Positions 1 to 4,782 of a stretch of DNA of 5,886 nucleotides are shown in pieces. The notes beneath the pieces were generated by a model. The model did not search any database and was not told where the DNA came from. It saw nothing but the letters and a program-made list of their open reading frames with translations. How positions within the stretch are numbered: position 1 is the stretch's first letter; each line of letters begins with the position of its first letter. Source of the stretch: SFJ001 sp045118955 (GTDB lineage: Bacteria > Bacillota > Clostridia > Oscillospirales > Ruminococcaceae); contig JBGVKB010000110.1 in NCBI GenBank assembly GCA_045118955.1, forward strand, positions 1 through 5,886, read 5' to 3'. Made by a program: the position numbers and the translations under genes.

Positions 1-211
1 GGCCGGGGCGGAGAGGGCTGCCGCGCCTACCCTCTCGGTCACCTTCGGTGACAGCTCCCCCGGAGGGGGAGCCAAGACCTCTCAGTAACCTTCGCCGACA
101 GCTCCCCCAGAGGGGGAGCCAAGTGCCGCAACCGCCGCACCGCCCCCCTTGCCTCTCCCTTTGGGAGAGGTGCCCCGGCTCGCAGGCCGGGGCGGAGAGG
201 GCTGCCGCGCC
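1..211. repeat. Cluster of palindromic two-hairpin intergenic repeats
   Basis: This gene-free stretch is built from hairpin units. A 27-bp sequence at 1-27 recurs exactly at 185-211. The second copy is the tail of a longer unit (152-211): stem-loop CCTCTCCC-TTT-GGGAGAGG (152-170), then CCCCGGC/GCCGGGG (173-179 with 186-192), then a GGAGAGGG tail (194-201). Copy 1-27 therefore looks like the tail of a similar unit that begins upstream of the window. Between them lie two inverted-orientation units (31-76 and 78-123). Positions 124-151 are a C-rich spacer. Repeats of this style are, to my knowledge, common between genes in Faecalibacterium-like Clostridia. No protein is credible here. Confidence 0.8.
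31..123. repeat. Two near-identical 46-bp hairpin units in tandem
   Basis: Positions 31-76 and 78-123 align without gaps at a 47-bp period and differ at five positions. Each contains a perfect 8-bp stem with a 3-nt loop (GCTCCCCC/GGGGGAGC at 54-72 and 101-119). The first copy also has a perfect GTCACC-TTC-GGTGAC hairpin at 38-52; in the second copy the matching segment (85-99) is mismatched. Read on the minus strand, each unit has the same order as the unit at 152-211: stem-loop 1, short linker, stem-loop 2, GAGAGG tail. All three thus appear to belong to one architectural family in opposite orientations. Confidence 0.8.
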
Positions 212-222
212 GTTTTTTCCAC

Positions 223-251
223 TTGACGCGCACTGTCCACCGTTTTATACT
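223..251 (+). promoter_or_regulatory. Sigma-A-like promoter P1 upstream of degV
   Basis: A -35 box TTGACG (223-228) and a -10 box TATACT (246-251) are separated by exactly 17 bp, the optimal sigma-A spacing. Transcription would start near 258 and read into the DegV gene with a leader of about 90 nt. That leader contains a small hairpin, ATCTG-AAAC-CAGAT (271-284). The call rests on consensus match and position only. Confidence 0.6.
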
Positions 252-293
252 GAAAAAGAAGCAATGTGGTATCTGAAACCAGATGACACCGCT

Positions 294-322
294 TTGACTG
301 CCTTTGACCAACCTATTATACT
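294..322 (+). promoter_or_regulatory. Sigma-A-like promoter P2 upstream of degV
   Basis: A -35 box TTGACT (294-299) and a -10 box TATACT (317-322) are 17 bp apart, and the region just downstream is AT-rich. The predicted start near 329 leaves a leader of about 18 nt carrying the ribosome-binding site. It is the closer of two promoters with the same geometry, 71 bp downstream of P1. A further TTGACC at 304-309 has no -10 at a good distance and is probably incidental. Confidence 0.7.
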
Positions 323-332
323 TATATATAAA

Positions 333-338
333 GTGAGG
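333..338 (+). promoter_or_regulatory. Ribosome-binding site that fixes the degV start
   Basis: GTGAGG at 333-338 is the only Shine-Dalgarno-like sequence here. It sits 8 nt before ATG 347, which is ideal, but only 2 nt before the in-frame TTG at 341. This decides for the ATG. Confidence 0.6.
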
Positions 339-346
339 ATTTGACT

Positions 347-1186
347 ATGAGCTGGGCCTTGATCTCCGACTCCACCTGCGACATCCGCAGCATGGAGAAC
401 CTCGCGCCGGACACCTTTTTTGCCACCGTCCCCCTGAAGATCCGGGTGGGCGACCGGGAATATGTGGACAACGCCGCCCTGGACGTGCTGAGCATGGTGC
501 AGGCGGTGAGCAACTACAACGGCACCACCTCCAGCGCCTGCCCCGCCCCTGAGGAGTGGGTGGAGAAGTTCCTGCAGGCGGACTGTGTGATCGTCAACAC
601 CATCACCAGCGGGCTGTCCGGCAGCTACAACAGCGCCATGGTCGCCCGGGACATGGTGCTGGAGAGCCACCCCGAGAAGAAGATCCATGTGGTGGACAAC
701 CGCGCCTCCGGCGGCAAGGGCGCGCTGATCCTGTGGCGCGCCAACGAGCTGATCGCCGAGGGGTGGAGCTTTGAGGCCATCGTGGAGGAGCTGGAGGCGC
801 TGAACAAGCGCATCCACTGCCTGTTTGCCCTGTCCTGCTTCGACAATCTGGTGAAGAACGGCCGCATGAGCAAGCTGGTGGGCTTCGCCGCCGGAATGCT
901 GAATATGCGCGGCGTGGGCTGCGCCACCCCCGAGGGCACCATTCATGTGATGCACAAGACCCGGGGCGACACCCGGATGCTGGCCTACCTGCTGGAGGAG
1001 ATCGACCGCCGGGGCTACACCGGTGAGAGCCTGATGACCATCAGCCACTGCGACAACGAGGAGGCCTCGCTGCTGCTGAAGAACGCCGTGCAGAAAAAGT
1101 GGCCCGGCAGCAAGGTGATCCTGCTGCCCTGCTGCGGCCTGAACTCCTACTACGCCGAGCGCAAGGGTCTGATCCTGTGTTTCTAA
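347..1186 (+). CDS. DegV family protein (fatty-acid-binding fold)
   Basis: This is a 279-residue protein of the usual DegV/FakB length. Visible family motifs are SDST near the N-terminus (7-10), TSSACP (61-66), the ligand-loop signature TSGLSGSYNSA (87-97), VVDNRASGG (115-123) and the inter-domain LSCFDNLVKNGR region (162-173). Family members bind a long-chain fatty acid; some act as FakB partners of the fatty-acid kinase FakA, but no fakA is visible nearby, so the physiological ligand is not known. The C-terminus reads GLNSYYAERKGLILCF, a variant seen in some clostridial DegV proteins in place of the histidine/GPG-type ending of characterised FakB proteins. Ten cysteines are spread along the chain. 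ATG 347 is preferred over an in-frame TTG at 341 because of ribosome-binding-site spacing. Two promoters precede it, and the next gene follows after 22 nt, so the two are probably co-transcribed. Confidence 0.93.
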   Translation: MSWALISDSTCDIRSMENLAPDTFFATVPLKIRVGDREYVDNAALDVLSMVQAVSNYNGTTSSACPAPEEWVEKFLQADCVIVNTITSGLSGSYNSAMVARDMVLESHPEKKIHVVDNRASGGKGALILWRANELIAEGWSFEAIVEELEALNKRIHCLFALSCFDNLVKNGRMSKLVGFAAGMLNMRGVGCATPEGTIHVMHKTRGDTRMLAYLLEEIDRRGYTGESLMTISHCDNEEASLLLKNAVQKKWPGSKVILLPCCGLNSYYAERKGLILCF

Positions 1187-1208
1187 GCCTGCGAAAAGGA
1201 GCGTATTT

Positions 1209-1763
1209 ATGAGCGAAACCAAAAAAGCCTGTGTATTTTTCGCCGACGGCATGGAGGAGTGCGAGGCGCTGATCGTGGTAGATCTGCTGCGCCGCGCCGG
1301 CGTTGAGGTGACCACCGCCTCGGTGAACGGCACCCGCACCGTGCTGTCCACCCACCGGATCCCGGTGGGCGCGGACGCCACGGTCGAGGAGGTGGACTGC
1401 GCCGCCATGGACCTGCTGGTGCTGCCCGGCGGTATGCCCGGCACCCTGAATCTGGGCGCCTGCGCCGCCGTGACCGACGCGGTGAAGGCCGCCGCAGCCG
1501 ACCGCCGTCTGGTGGGCGCCATCTGCGCCGCCCCCAGCGTGCTGGGCGATCTGGGTCTGCTGGAGGGTCGGGAGGCCACCTGCTACCCCGGCTTCGAGAG
1601 CCGCCTGACCGGCGCGGCTGTGGCCGGCAAAAAGGTCGCCGCCAGCGGCCGGGTCATCACCGGGCAGGCGCTCGGCTCCGCCATCCCCTTCGCGCTGGAG
1701 CTGATCCGCCAGCTCGTGGGCGAACAGGCGGCCGACCGGGTGCAAGCCGCCATCTGCTTCTGA
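1209..1763 (+). CDS. DJ-1/PfpI family protein (YajL-like)
   Basis: This 184-residue protein is a complete single-domain DJ-1/ThiJ/PfpI member. The nucleophile-elbow cysteine is C106 in AICAAP, and the partner acid is E17 in DGMEE, matching the conserved Cys/Glu pair of DJ-1. LVLPGGMPG (70-78) and ATCYPGFE (123-130) are further family motifs. Known activities in the family include oxidative-stress sensing, chaperone activity and disputed glyoxalase/deglycase activity; which applies here cannot be read from sequence. It is expected to be cytosolic and dimeric. AAAGGAG at 1195-1201 lies 7 nt before the ATG. The gene is 22 nt downstream of the DegV gene and is followed by a strong terminator, so it is the second and last gene of that unit. 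Confidence 0.93.
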   Translation: MSETKKACVFFADGMEECEALIVVDLLRRAGVEVTTASVNGTRTVLSTHRIPVGADATVEEVDCAAMDLLVLPGGMPGTLNLGACAAVTDAVKAAAADRRLVGAICAAPSVLGDLGLLEGREATCYPGFESRLTGAAVAGKKVAASGRVITGQALGSAIPFALELIRQLVGEQAADRVQAAICF

Positions 1764-1780
1764 GCCACATTCAAACGACC

Positions 1781-1818
1781 AAACGGGGCCGTCCCTTTGC
1801 AGGGCGGCCCCGTTTTTT
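1781..1818 (+). terminator. Strong intrinsic terminator between convergent genes
   Basis: A GC-rich stem begins ACGGGGCC (1783-1790) and pairs with GGCCCCGT (1806-1813). It continues inward through G1791-C1805, a T-G wobble and two C-G pairs to a loop of about 7 nt, and is followed by six T residues (1813-1818). It ends the DegV/DJ-1 unit 18 nt after the stop codon. The left arm is preceded by AAA, so on the minus strand it could also act weakly on the converging gene that stops at 1825. Confidence 0.9.
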
Positions 1819-1824
1819 GCGTGT

Positions 1825-2433
1825 TCAGTCTTTGTGCGGGTCGTATTGCAGGCGGTAGTCGCAGCAGGGCGCGCCCTCCGCCACCGAGGTGGTGCGGGTG
1901 TACCGAATGCGCCGAAAGCCGCTCATGCAGGCCTTATCCATGGCACACACCGCCTGCGCCGCCGCCGGCACCCCCAGCGCCTGCGCCGCGTCGTGCAGCG
2001 GGCAGGACAAAATGTCCACCGCCACCAGCTCCCCCGTCTCGCTGACGATGCGCCGTGTGTAGCCCTTTTCCGGGCTGCTCATGCCGCGCATCAGGGCGGG
2101 AGCGTGCCGCCACAGCAGCTCCGGCAGGCCGGGCAGCGCCGTCACCCCGCGCACCGCCCCGGCAATGCGCTCCCCCACCCGGGTGCCGTACTCCCGCAGC
2201 AGGGGCAGCGCCTGCCCCGGGACGTACTGCTCCAGTGCCTGATACAGCGCCGCCGCCGGCAGGATCATCATGCGGCTCTCCGCGTCCAGCTCCGGGTGGG
2301 CGGCCTGCAGACGGGTCAGCCGCACGTTGGCCGCCCGCCACACCGCCCGCGCCGGCACCGGCCCCAGCCGCTCGGCGAGCATCGGACGAAACCCCCGGTA
2401 GAACACCGAGCGGCTCAGACGGTCTGTTCTCAT
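1825..2433 (-). CDS. L-2-amino-thiazoline-4-carboxylic acid hydrolase family protein
   Basis: A 202-residue protein resembling the ATC hydrolase family (Pfam ATC_hydrolase), named for an enzyme that opens 2-amino-thiazoline-4-carboxylate on the route to L-cysteine in Pseudomonas. The signature lies in the C-terminal third: DILSCPLHDA (C144, H147, D148), VCAMDKA (C163, D166) and CCDYR (C190, C191), preceded by RTTSVAEGA. The N-terminal half is helical and arginine/alanine-rich, with no signal peptide or membrane segment. Most family members in gut Clostridia are uncharacterised, and no cysteine-pathway gene lies nearby, so the named reaction should be taken as a family label. ATG 2433 is chosen because AAAGGGGG (2449 down to 2442) lies 8 nt upstream; an in-frame GTG at 2487 would put the promoter inside the gene. 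It is transcribed alone, convergent with the DJ-1 gene and divergent from the DUF436 gene. Confidence 0.8.
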   Translation of the reverse strand: MRTDRLSRSVFYRGFRPMLAERLGPVPARAVWRAANVRLTRLQAAHPELDAESRMMILPAAALYQALEQYVPGQALPLLREYGTRVGERIAGAVRGVTALPGLPELLWRHAPALMRGMSSPEKGYTRRIVSETGELVAVDILSCPLHDAAQALGVPAAAQAVCAMDKACMSGFRRIRYTRTTSVAEGAPCCDYRLQYDPHKD

Positions 2434-2463
2434 AGCCTGCGCCCCCTTTGGTCTGTTTGTCCC

Positions 2464-2492
2464 ATTGTAACACCCTCCGCCGCCCACCGCAA
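2464..2492 (-). promoter_or_regulatory. Promoter for the ATC-hydrolase-family gene
   Basis: Read on the minus strand, TTGCGG (2492-2487) and TACAAT (2469-2464) are 17 bp apart, and a TG two bases before the -10 makes it an extended -10 (TGTTACAAT). Transcription would start near 2457, giving a leader of roughly 24 nt before ATG 2433. Confidence 0.55.
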
Positions 2493-2501
2493 CAATTGCC
2501 C

Positions 2502-2530
2502 TACCAAAATCGCCGGGTTTGTGCTATACT
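2502..2530 (+). promoter_or_regulatory. Extended -10 promoter for the DUF436-yggS unit
   Basis: TATACT at 2525-2530 is preceded by TGC, giving the extended -10 TGCTATACT. The -35 position (2502-2507, TACCAA) matches poorly, as is common for extended -10 promoters. The start would be near 2537, about 74 nt before the DUF436 ATG. It is back to back with the minus-strand promoter; only 9 bp, including CAATTG (2493-2498), separate the two -35 positions. Confidence 0.55.
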
Positions 2531-2571
2531 ATTAAACACACCCCTTTATCGCTTTACTTTATGAGAATTCC

Positions 2572-2596
2572 GGCCTGCGGGGCGCGCCCCGCGGCC
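2572..2596 (+). promoter_or_regulatory. GC palindrome/hairpin in the leader of the DUF436 gene
   Basis: Positions 2577-2592 are a perfect 16-bp palindrome of G and C only. It is flanked by GGCC on each side (2572-2575 and 2593-2596) that extends the stem, with a single bulged T at 2576. As RNA it would form a very stable hairpin ending just before the Shine-Dalgarno GAGG (2600-2603). Only three T residues follow, so it is not a classical terminator. It could be a leader hairpin affecting translation or RNA stability, or a protein-binding palindrome. Confidence 0.5.
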
Positions 2597-2610
2597 TTTG
2601 AGGTAGACCT

Positions 2611-3177
2611 ATGTCTGAGAATCAACTGACCCTCATCACCTGGCAGGCGGCACAGGCGGCCGCCGAGCTGCTGGACGCGGCGAACCTCGCCCCCGGCGAT
2701 CTGCTGGTGGTGGGCTGCTCGTCCAGCGAGGTCGCGGGCGGGCACATCGGCAAGAACAGCAGCATGGAGGCCGCCGCCGCCGTGTACGCCGGCATCGCCC
2801 CGGTGGTGAAGGAGCGCGGGCTGTGGCTGGCCGCCCAGTGCTGCGAGCATCTGAACCGGGCGCTGGTGGTGGAGCGGGACGCTCTGCCCCCCTTCACCCC
2901 CATCGTCAACGTGCTGCCCCAGCCCCACGCCGGCGGAAGCTGGGCGGTGACCTGCTGGCAGAACTTCGAGCATCCCGTGGCGGTGGAGGCCCTGCCCTTC
3001 GGCGCGGGGGCCGGCATGGACATCGGCGGCACCCTGATGGGGATGCACCTGCGCCCGGTGGCGGTGCCGGTGCGGCTGAGCCTTGACCACATCGGGCAGG
3101 CGCTGCTGCTGTGCGGCCGCAGCCGCCCCAAGTTCATCGGCGGCGAGCGCGCCCACTACCAGCCCGAGCTGAAATAA
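2611..3177 (+). CDS. DUF436 / TIGR01440 family protein (YwlG-like)
   Basis: This 188-residue protein matches the length and conserved blocks of the TIGR01440/DUF436 family (Bacillus subtilis YwlG): VVGCSSSEVAGGHIG (33-47), AAQCCEHLNRAL (74-85), HAGGSWA (106-112), MDIGGTLMGMHL (136-147) and RPKFIGGERAHY near the C-terminus (172-183). The family is widespread in Firmicutes and has no firmly established function that I can name. The conserved Cys, His and Asp residues (C36, C77, C78, H80, H106, D137) would suit a metal site or catalysis, which is inference. It has no signal peptide or membrane segment, so it should be cytosolic. GAGG at 2600-2603 sits 7 nt before the ATG. The stop codon overlaps the ribosome-binding site of the next gene, so the pair is almost certainly one operon. 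Confidence 0.92.
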   Translation: MSENQLTLITWQAAQAAAELLDAANLAPGDLLVVGCSSSEVAGGHIGKNSSMEAAAAVYAGIAPVVKERGLWLAAQCCEHLNRALVVERDALPPFTPIVNVLPQPHAGGSWAVTCWQNFEHPVAVEALPFGAGAGMDIGGTLMGMHLRPVAVPVRLSLDHIGQALLLCGRSRPKFIGGERAHYQPELK

Positions 3178-3186
3178 GGAGAGACC

Positions 3187-3903
3187 ATGGACGAACTGAC
3201 CCTGATGCGGCAAAATGTCGCTGTTATCCGTGAAAAAATGGCCGACGCCATCGCCCGCGTCGGTCGCCGCCCCGAGGAGGTGCTGCTGTGCGCCGCCAGC
3301 AAGACCCGCACCCCCGACACGGTGCGCCTGTCCGCCGGGCTGGACATTGACCTGTTCGGCGAGAACCATGTGCAGGAGCTGGTGGCCAAGACCGACGCGG
3401 GGGCCTATCTGGGCAAGCCCGCCCACATGATCGGCCACCTGCAGACCAACAAGGTCAAGCAGACCGTGGGCCGTGCCGCCCTGATCCAGTCGGTGGACTC
3501 CGACCGTCTGCTGGCCGCCATCCAGAAGGAGGCCGCCAAGCAGGGGCTTGTGCAGGACGTGCTGCTGGAGGTGAACATCGGCGGCGAGGAGAGCAAGAGC
3601 GGCGTGGCGCCCGAGGCACTGTGGGCGCTGCTGGAGACCGCCGAGGCGCTGGAAAACCTGCGGGTCACCGGCCTGATGGCCATTCCCCCCGCCGACCTGA
3701 GCGAGGACGACGCCCGCCGGGCCTTCGCGGCCATGCGGGAGCTGTTCGAGAAGGCCGCCTGCCGCGGCTACGCCCGCGCCCGCATGGAGGTGCTGAGCAT
3801 GGGCATGAGCGACGACTTCGCCGCCGCCATTCTGGAGGGCAGCACCATGGTGCGGGTGGGCACCGCCATCTACGGCGCGCGCTGCTACCCGCCCAAGGGC
3901 TGA
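3187..3903 (+). CDS. yggS: YggS/PLPBP family PLP-binding protein
   Basis: This 238-residue protein has the single TIM-barrel fold and usual length of the YggS (YlmE, PROSC/PLPBP) family. The PLP-binding lysine is K39 in AASKT. Other hallmarks are FGENHVQE (57-64), HMIGHLQTNK (80-89), LEVNIGGEESKSG (127-139), GLMAIPP (162-168), SMGMSDDF (204-211) and EGSTMVRVGTAIYGAR (217-232), which holds the phosphate-binding end. Family members bind pyridoxal 5'-phosphate without clear enzyme activity and support vitamin B6 and amino-acid homeostasis. In many Firmicutes the gene precedes sepF and other division genes; here it follows a DUF436 gene and is followed by non-coding DNA. AAGGAG (3176-3181) overlaps the previous stop codon and lies 5 nt before the ATG. 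Confidence 0.96.
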   Translation: MDELTLMRQNVAVIREKMADAIARVGRRPEEVLLCAASKTRTPDTVRLSAGLDIDLFGENHVQELVAKTDAGAYLGKPAHMIGHLQTNKVKQTVGRAALIQSVDSDRLLAAIQKEAAKQGLVQDVLLEVNIGGEESKSGVAPEALWALLETAEALENLRVTGLMAIPPADLSEDDARRAFAAMRELFEKAACRGYARARMEVLSMGMSDDFAAAILEGSTMVRVGTAIYGARCYPPKG

Positions 3904-4330
3904 GCGCGGCGCACAGCGACCGCCCCCGCGAACAGCAAACCTACCGTATTATTTATAATACTTTTTACCATTTGTAAAGTATGTTGGGGCGCACAGGGCG
4001 CGGCGGCACTTGAACCGACTGCCCACCGCAGCGCGGGCTTCGGCAGGCGCATCCGAGCGCGCAAACGTCGGCGCGAACCAACGCCCACCGCCGGAGCGCG
4101 GCAAGCCCTCGCACGGCTGTGGGCTGCACGGGGTGTGAAGGCACCCGCCCCACCGCGGTACACACCGACCGCCCCGCCCCCGCAAAGCAACCGGGCACAC
4201 CCCCAACCGCCGCCCCGCGCGGCGCGCCATAGGCCGGGCGAAGCCGCCCGCCACCCTGTATCAAAATTCGCAAGGCACCTCCCCGCGGGCATCCGCCCCG
4301 GAGCGGCTCGCCGGAAAGGAGCAACCTCCC
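3904..4330. other. Gene-free interval: AT island then GC-rich hairpin-prone DNA
   Basis: No credible gene is present in these roughly 430 bases. Open frames exist on both strands, but they have no ribosome-binding site, give low-complexity Arg/Ala/Gly/Pro-rich peptides, and the minus-strand ones run into yggS. After the AT-rich patch at 3941-3983, base composition becomes very GC-rich with many short inverted repeats: GGTGTG/CACACC (4132-4137 with 4161-4166), ACCGCGGT (4152-4159), and a stem of CGGGCG with CGCCCG (4235-4250) extended by GG/CC after a bulge. No clear promoter for the following genes was found. The stretch resembles a dispersed intergenic repeat or decayed sequence, but that cannot be confirmed from one copy. 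Confidence 0.55.
3946..3966 (+). terminator. Possible weak terminator after yggS (AT-rich hairpin)
   Basis: GTATTAT and ATAATAC (3946-3952 and 3955-3961) form a perfect 7-bp inverted repeat, and TTTTT follows (3962-3966). The position, about 40 nt after the yggS stop, and the T-run suit an intrinsic terminator, but the stem is almost all A/T and so weak. The same bases include a consensus -10 TATAAT (3954-3959), though no -35 lies at the right distance. A second imperfect inverted repeat (TTTAC/GTAAA, 3964-3978) follows directly. Confidence 0.3.
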
Positions 4331-4711
4331 ATGCATGAAAGCCCTATGCTGCTGGAGCAGCTGCTGGAGGAGACCCGCCGGGGCAACCGGCTGAAACAGC
4401 GGCAGCTGATGGCCAGCTATTGTATCCTTGTGGCGTTGTTGTTTTTGGCCGCCGCCGCGGTGGCCCTGTTCCTGAGCCTGCGGGGTGCGGTCGGGCAATT
4501 GACCGACACCCTCGCCTCCCTGCAAGTCCTCGCCGACCAACTGGCCGTCGCGGACATCGACGGCCTCAGTGAGGCCATCCGCACGCTGGGCACACAGCTC
4601 AACGGGCTGGATGTGGACGGTCTGAACCGTGCCGCCGCCGAGCTGGGGGAGGCCGCCGGCAACCTGAACGTATTCTCCGACGCCCTGAAGAGCTTCCGCC
4701 TGTTCGGCTGA
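4331..4711 (+). CDS. Small single-pass membrane protein with tandem 19-residue repeat
   Basis: This 126-residue protein is of a family I do not recognise. A charged N-terminal segment (1-26, EETRRGNRLKQRQ) is followed by one hydrophobic helix (about 28-50, rich in Ala, Leu, Val and Phe) and then a predicted amphipathic, coiled-coil-like tail. The positive residues before the helix suggest the N-terminus is cytoplasmic and the tail outside. Residues 75-93 and 94-112 are adjacent copies of a 19-residue motif, D-[IV]-D-G-L-x2-A-x3-L-G-x5-L. AAAGGAG (4315-4321) lies 9 nt before the ATG, which supports it as a real gene; its codon use matches its neighbours. It lies 71 nt upstream of proB on the same strand and may be co-transcribed, but a role in proline synthesis is not implied by its sequence. 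It could be a scaffold or a sensor-like membrane helper. Confidence 0.8.
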   Translation: MHESPMLLEQLLEETRRGNRLKQRQLMASYCILVALLFLAAAAVALFLSLRGAVGQLTDTLASLQVLADQLAVADIDGLSEAIRTLGTQLNGLDVDGLNRAAAELGEAAGNLNVFSDALKSFRLFG

Positions 4712-4717
4712 CCGCCG

Positions 4718-4747
4718 GGCGGGCACGGCGCGGGCCTGCGCCCCGCC
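4718..4747 (+). promoter_or_regulatory. Hairpin in the proB leader
   Basis: GGCGG (4718-4722) pairs with CCGCC (4743-4747), and inside it GGCGC (4727-4731) pairs with GCGCC (4738-4742) around a 6-nt loop, leaving a 4-nt bulge at 4723-4726. AA and then TTTT (4753-4756) follow. It may be a weak terminator or attenuator between the membrane-protein gene and proB, or simply a by-product of GC richness. No proline-responsive motif or T-box was seen. Confidence 0.3.
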
Positions 4748-4782
4748 GCCAATTTTCAACACAAAATCGGAGGAAATTACAT

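Noticed and set aside
31..123. CRISPR-like tandem repeat
   Set aside because: Only two copies exist, joined by 1 bp with no spacer, each self-complementary, and there are no cas genes.
264..344. Possible 26-codon leader peptide (ATG 264 to TGA 342-344) ahead of degV
   Set aside because: It has no convincing ribosome-binding site and would start within a few bases of the P1 transcription start. It also spans promoter P2.
341..346. TTG at 341 as the degV start
   Set aside because: Only 2 nt separate it from the Shine-Dalgarno sequence; ATG 347 has ideal spacing and matches the family's N-terminus.
245..1579. Long minus-strand open frame (444 codons) opposite the DegV and DJ-1 genes
   Set aside because: It is antisense to two clear genes. 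Its Gln/His/Ala/Gly-rich translation is typical of reading GC-rich codons backwards, and it has no ribosome-binding site.
2434..2487. GTG at 2487 as the start of the ATC-hydrolase-family gene
   Set aside because: The extra 18 residues would be encoded by the promoter and leader, and a good ribosome-binding site sits before ATG 2433.
2554..3438. Minus-strand open frame opposite the DUF436 and yggS genes
   Set aside because: It covers two recognised genes on the other strand and has a low-complexity His/Gln/Gly-rich product with no family motif.
3954..3959. TATAAT as a promoter for the membrane-protein and proBA genes
   Set aside because: There is no -35 box at a usable distance and no extended -10 TG, and it would imply a leader of about 360 nt. 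It is mentioned only as part of the AT-rich inverted repeat.
3885..4292. Minus-strand open frame of 135 codons over the GC-rich gap
   Set aside because: No ribosome-binding site is seen, the product is rich in Arg, Ala and Gly, it overlaps the end of yggS, and no family is recognised. GC richness alone keeps frames open here.
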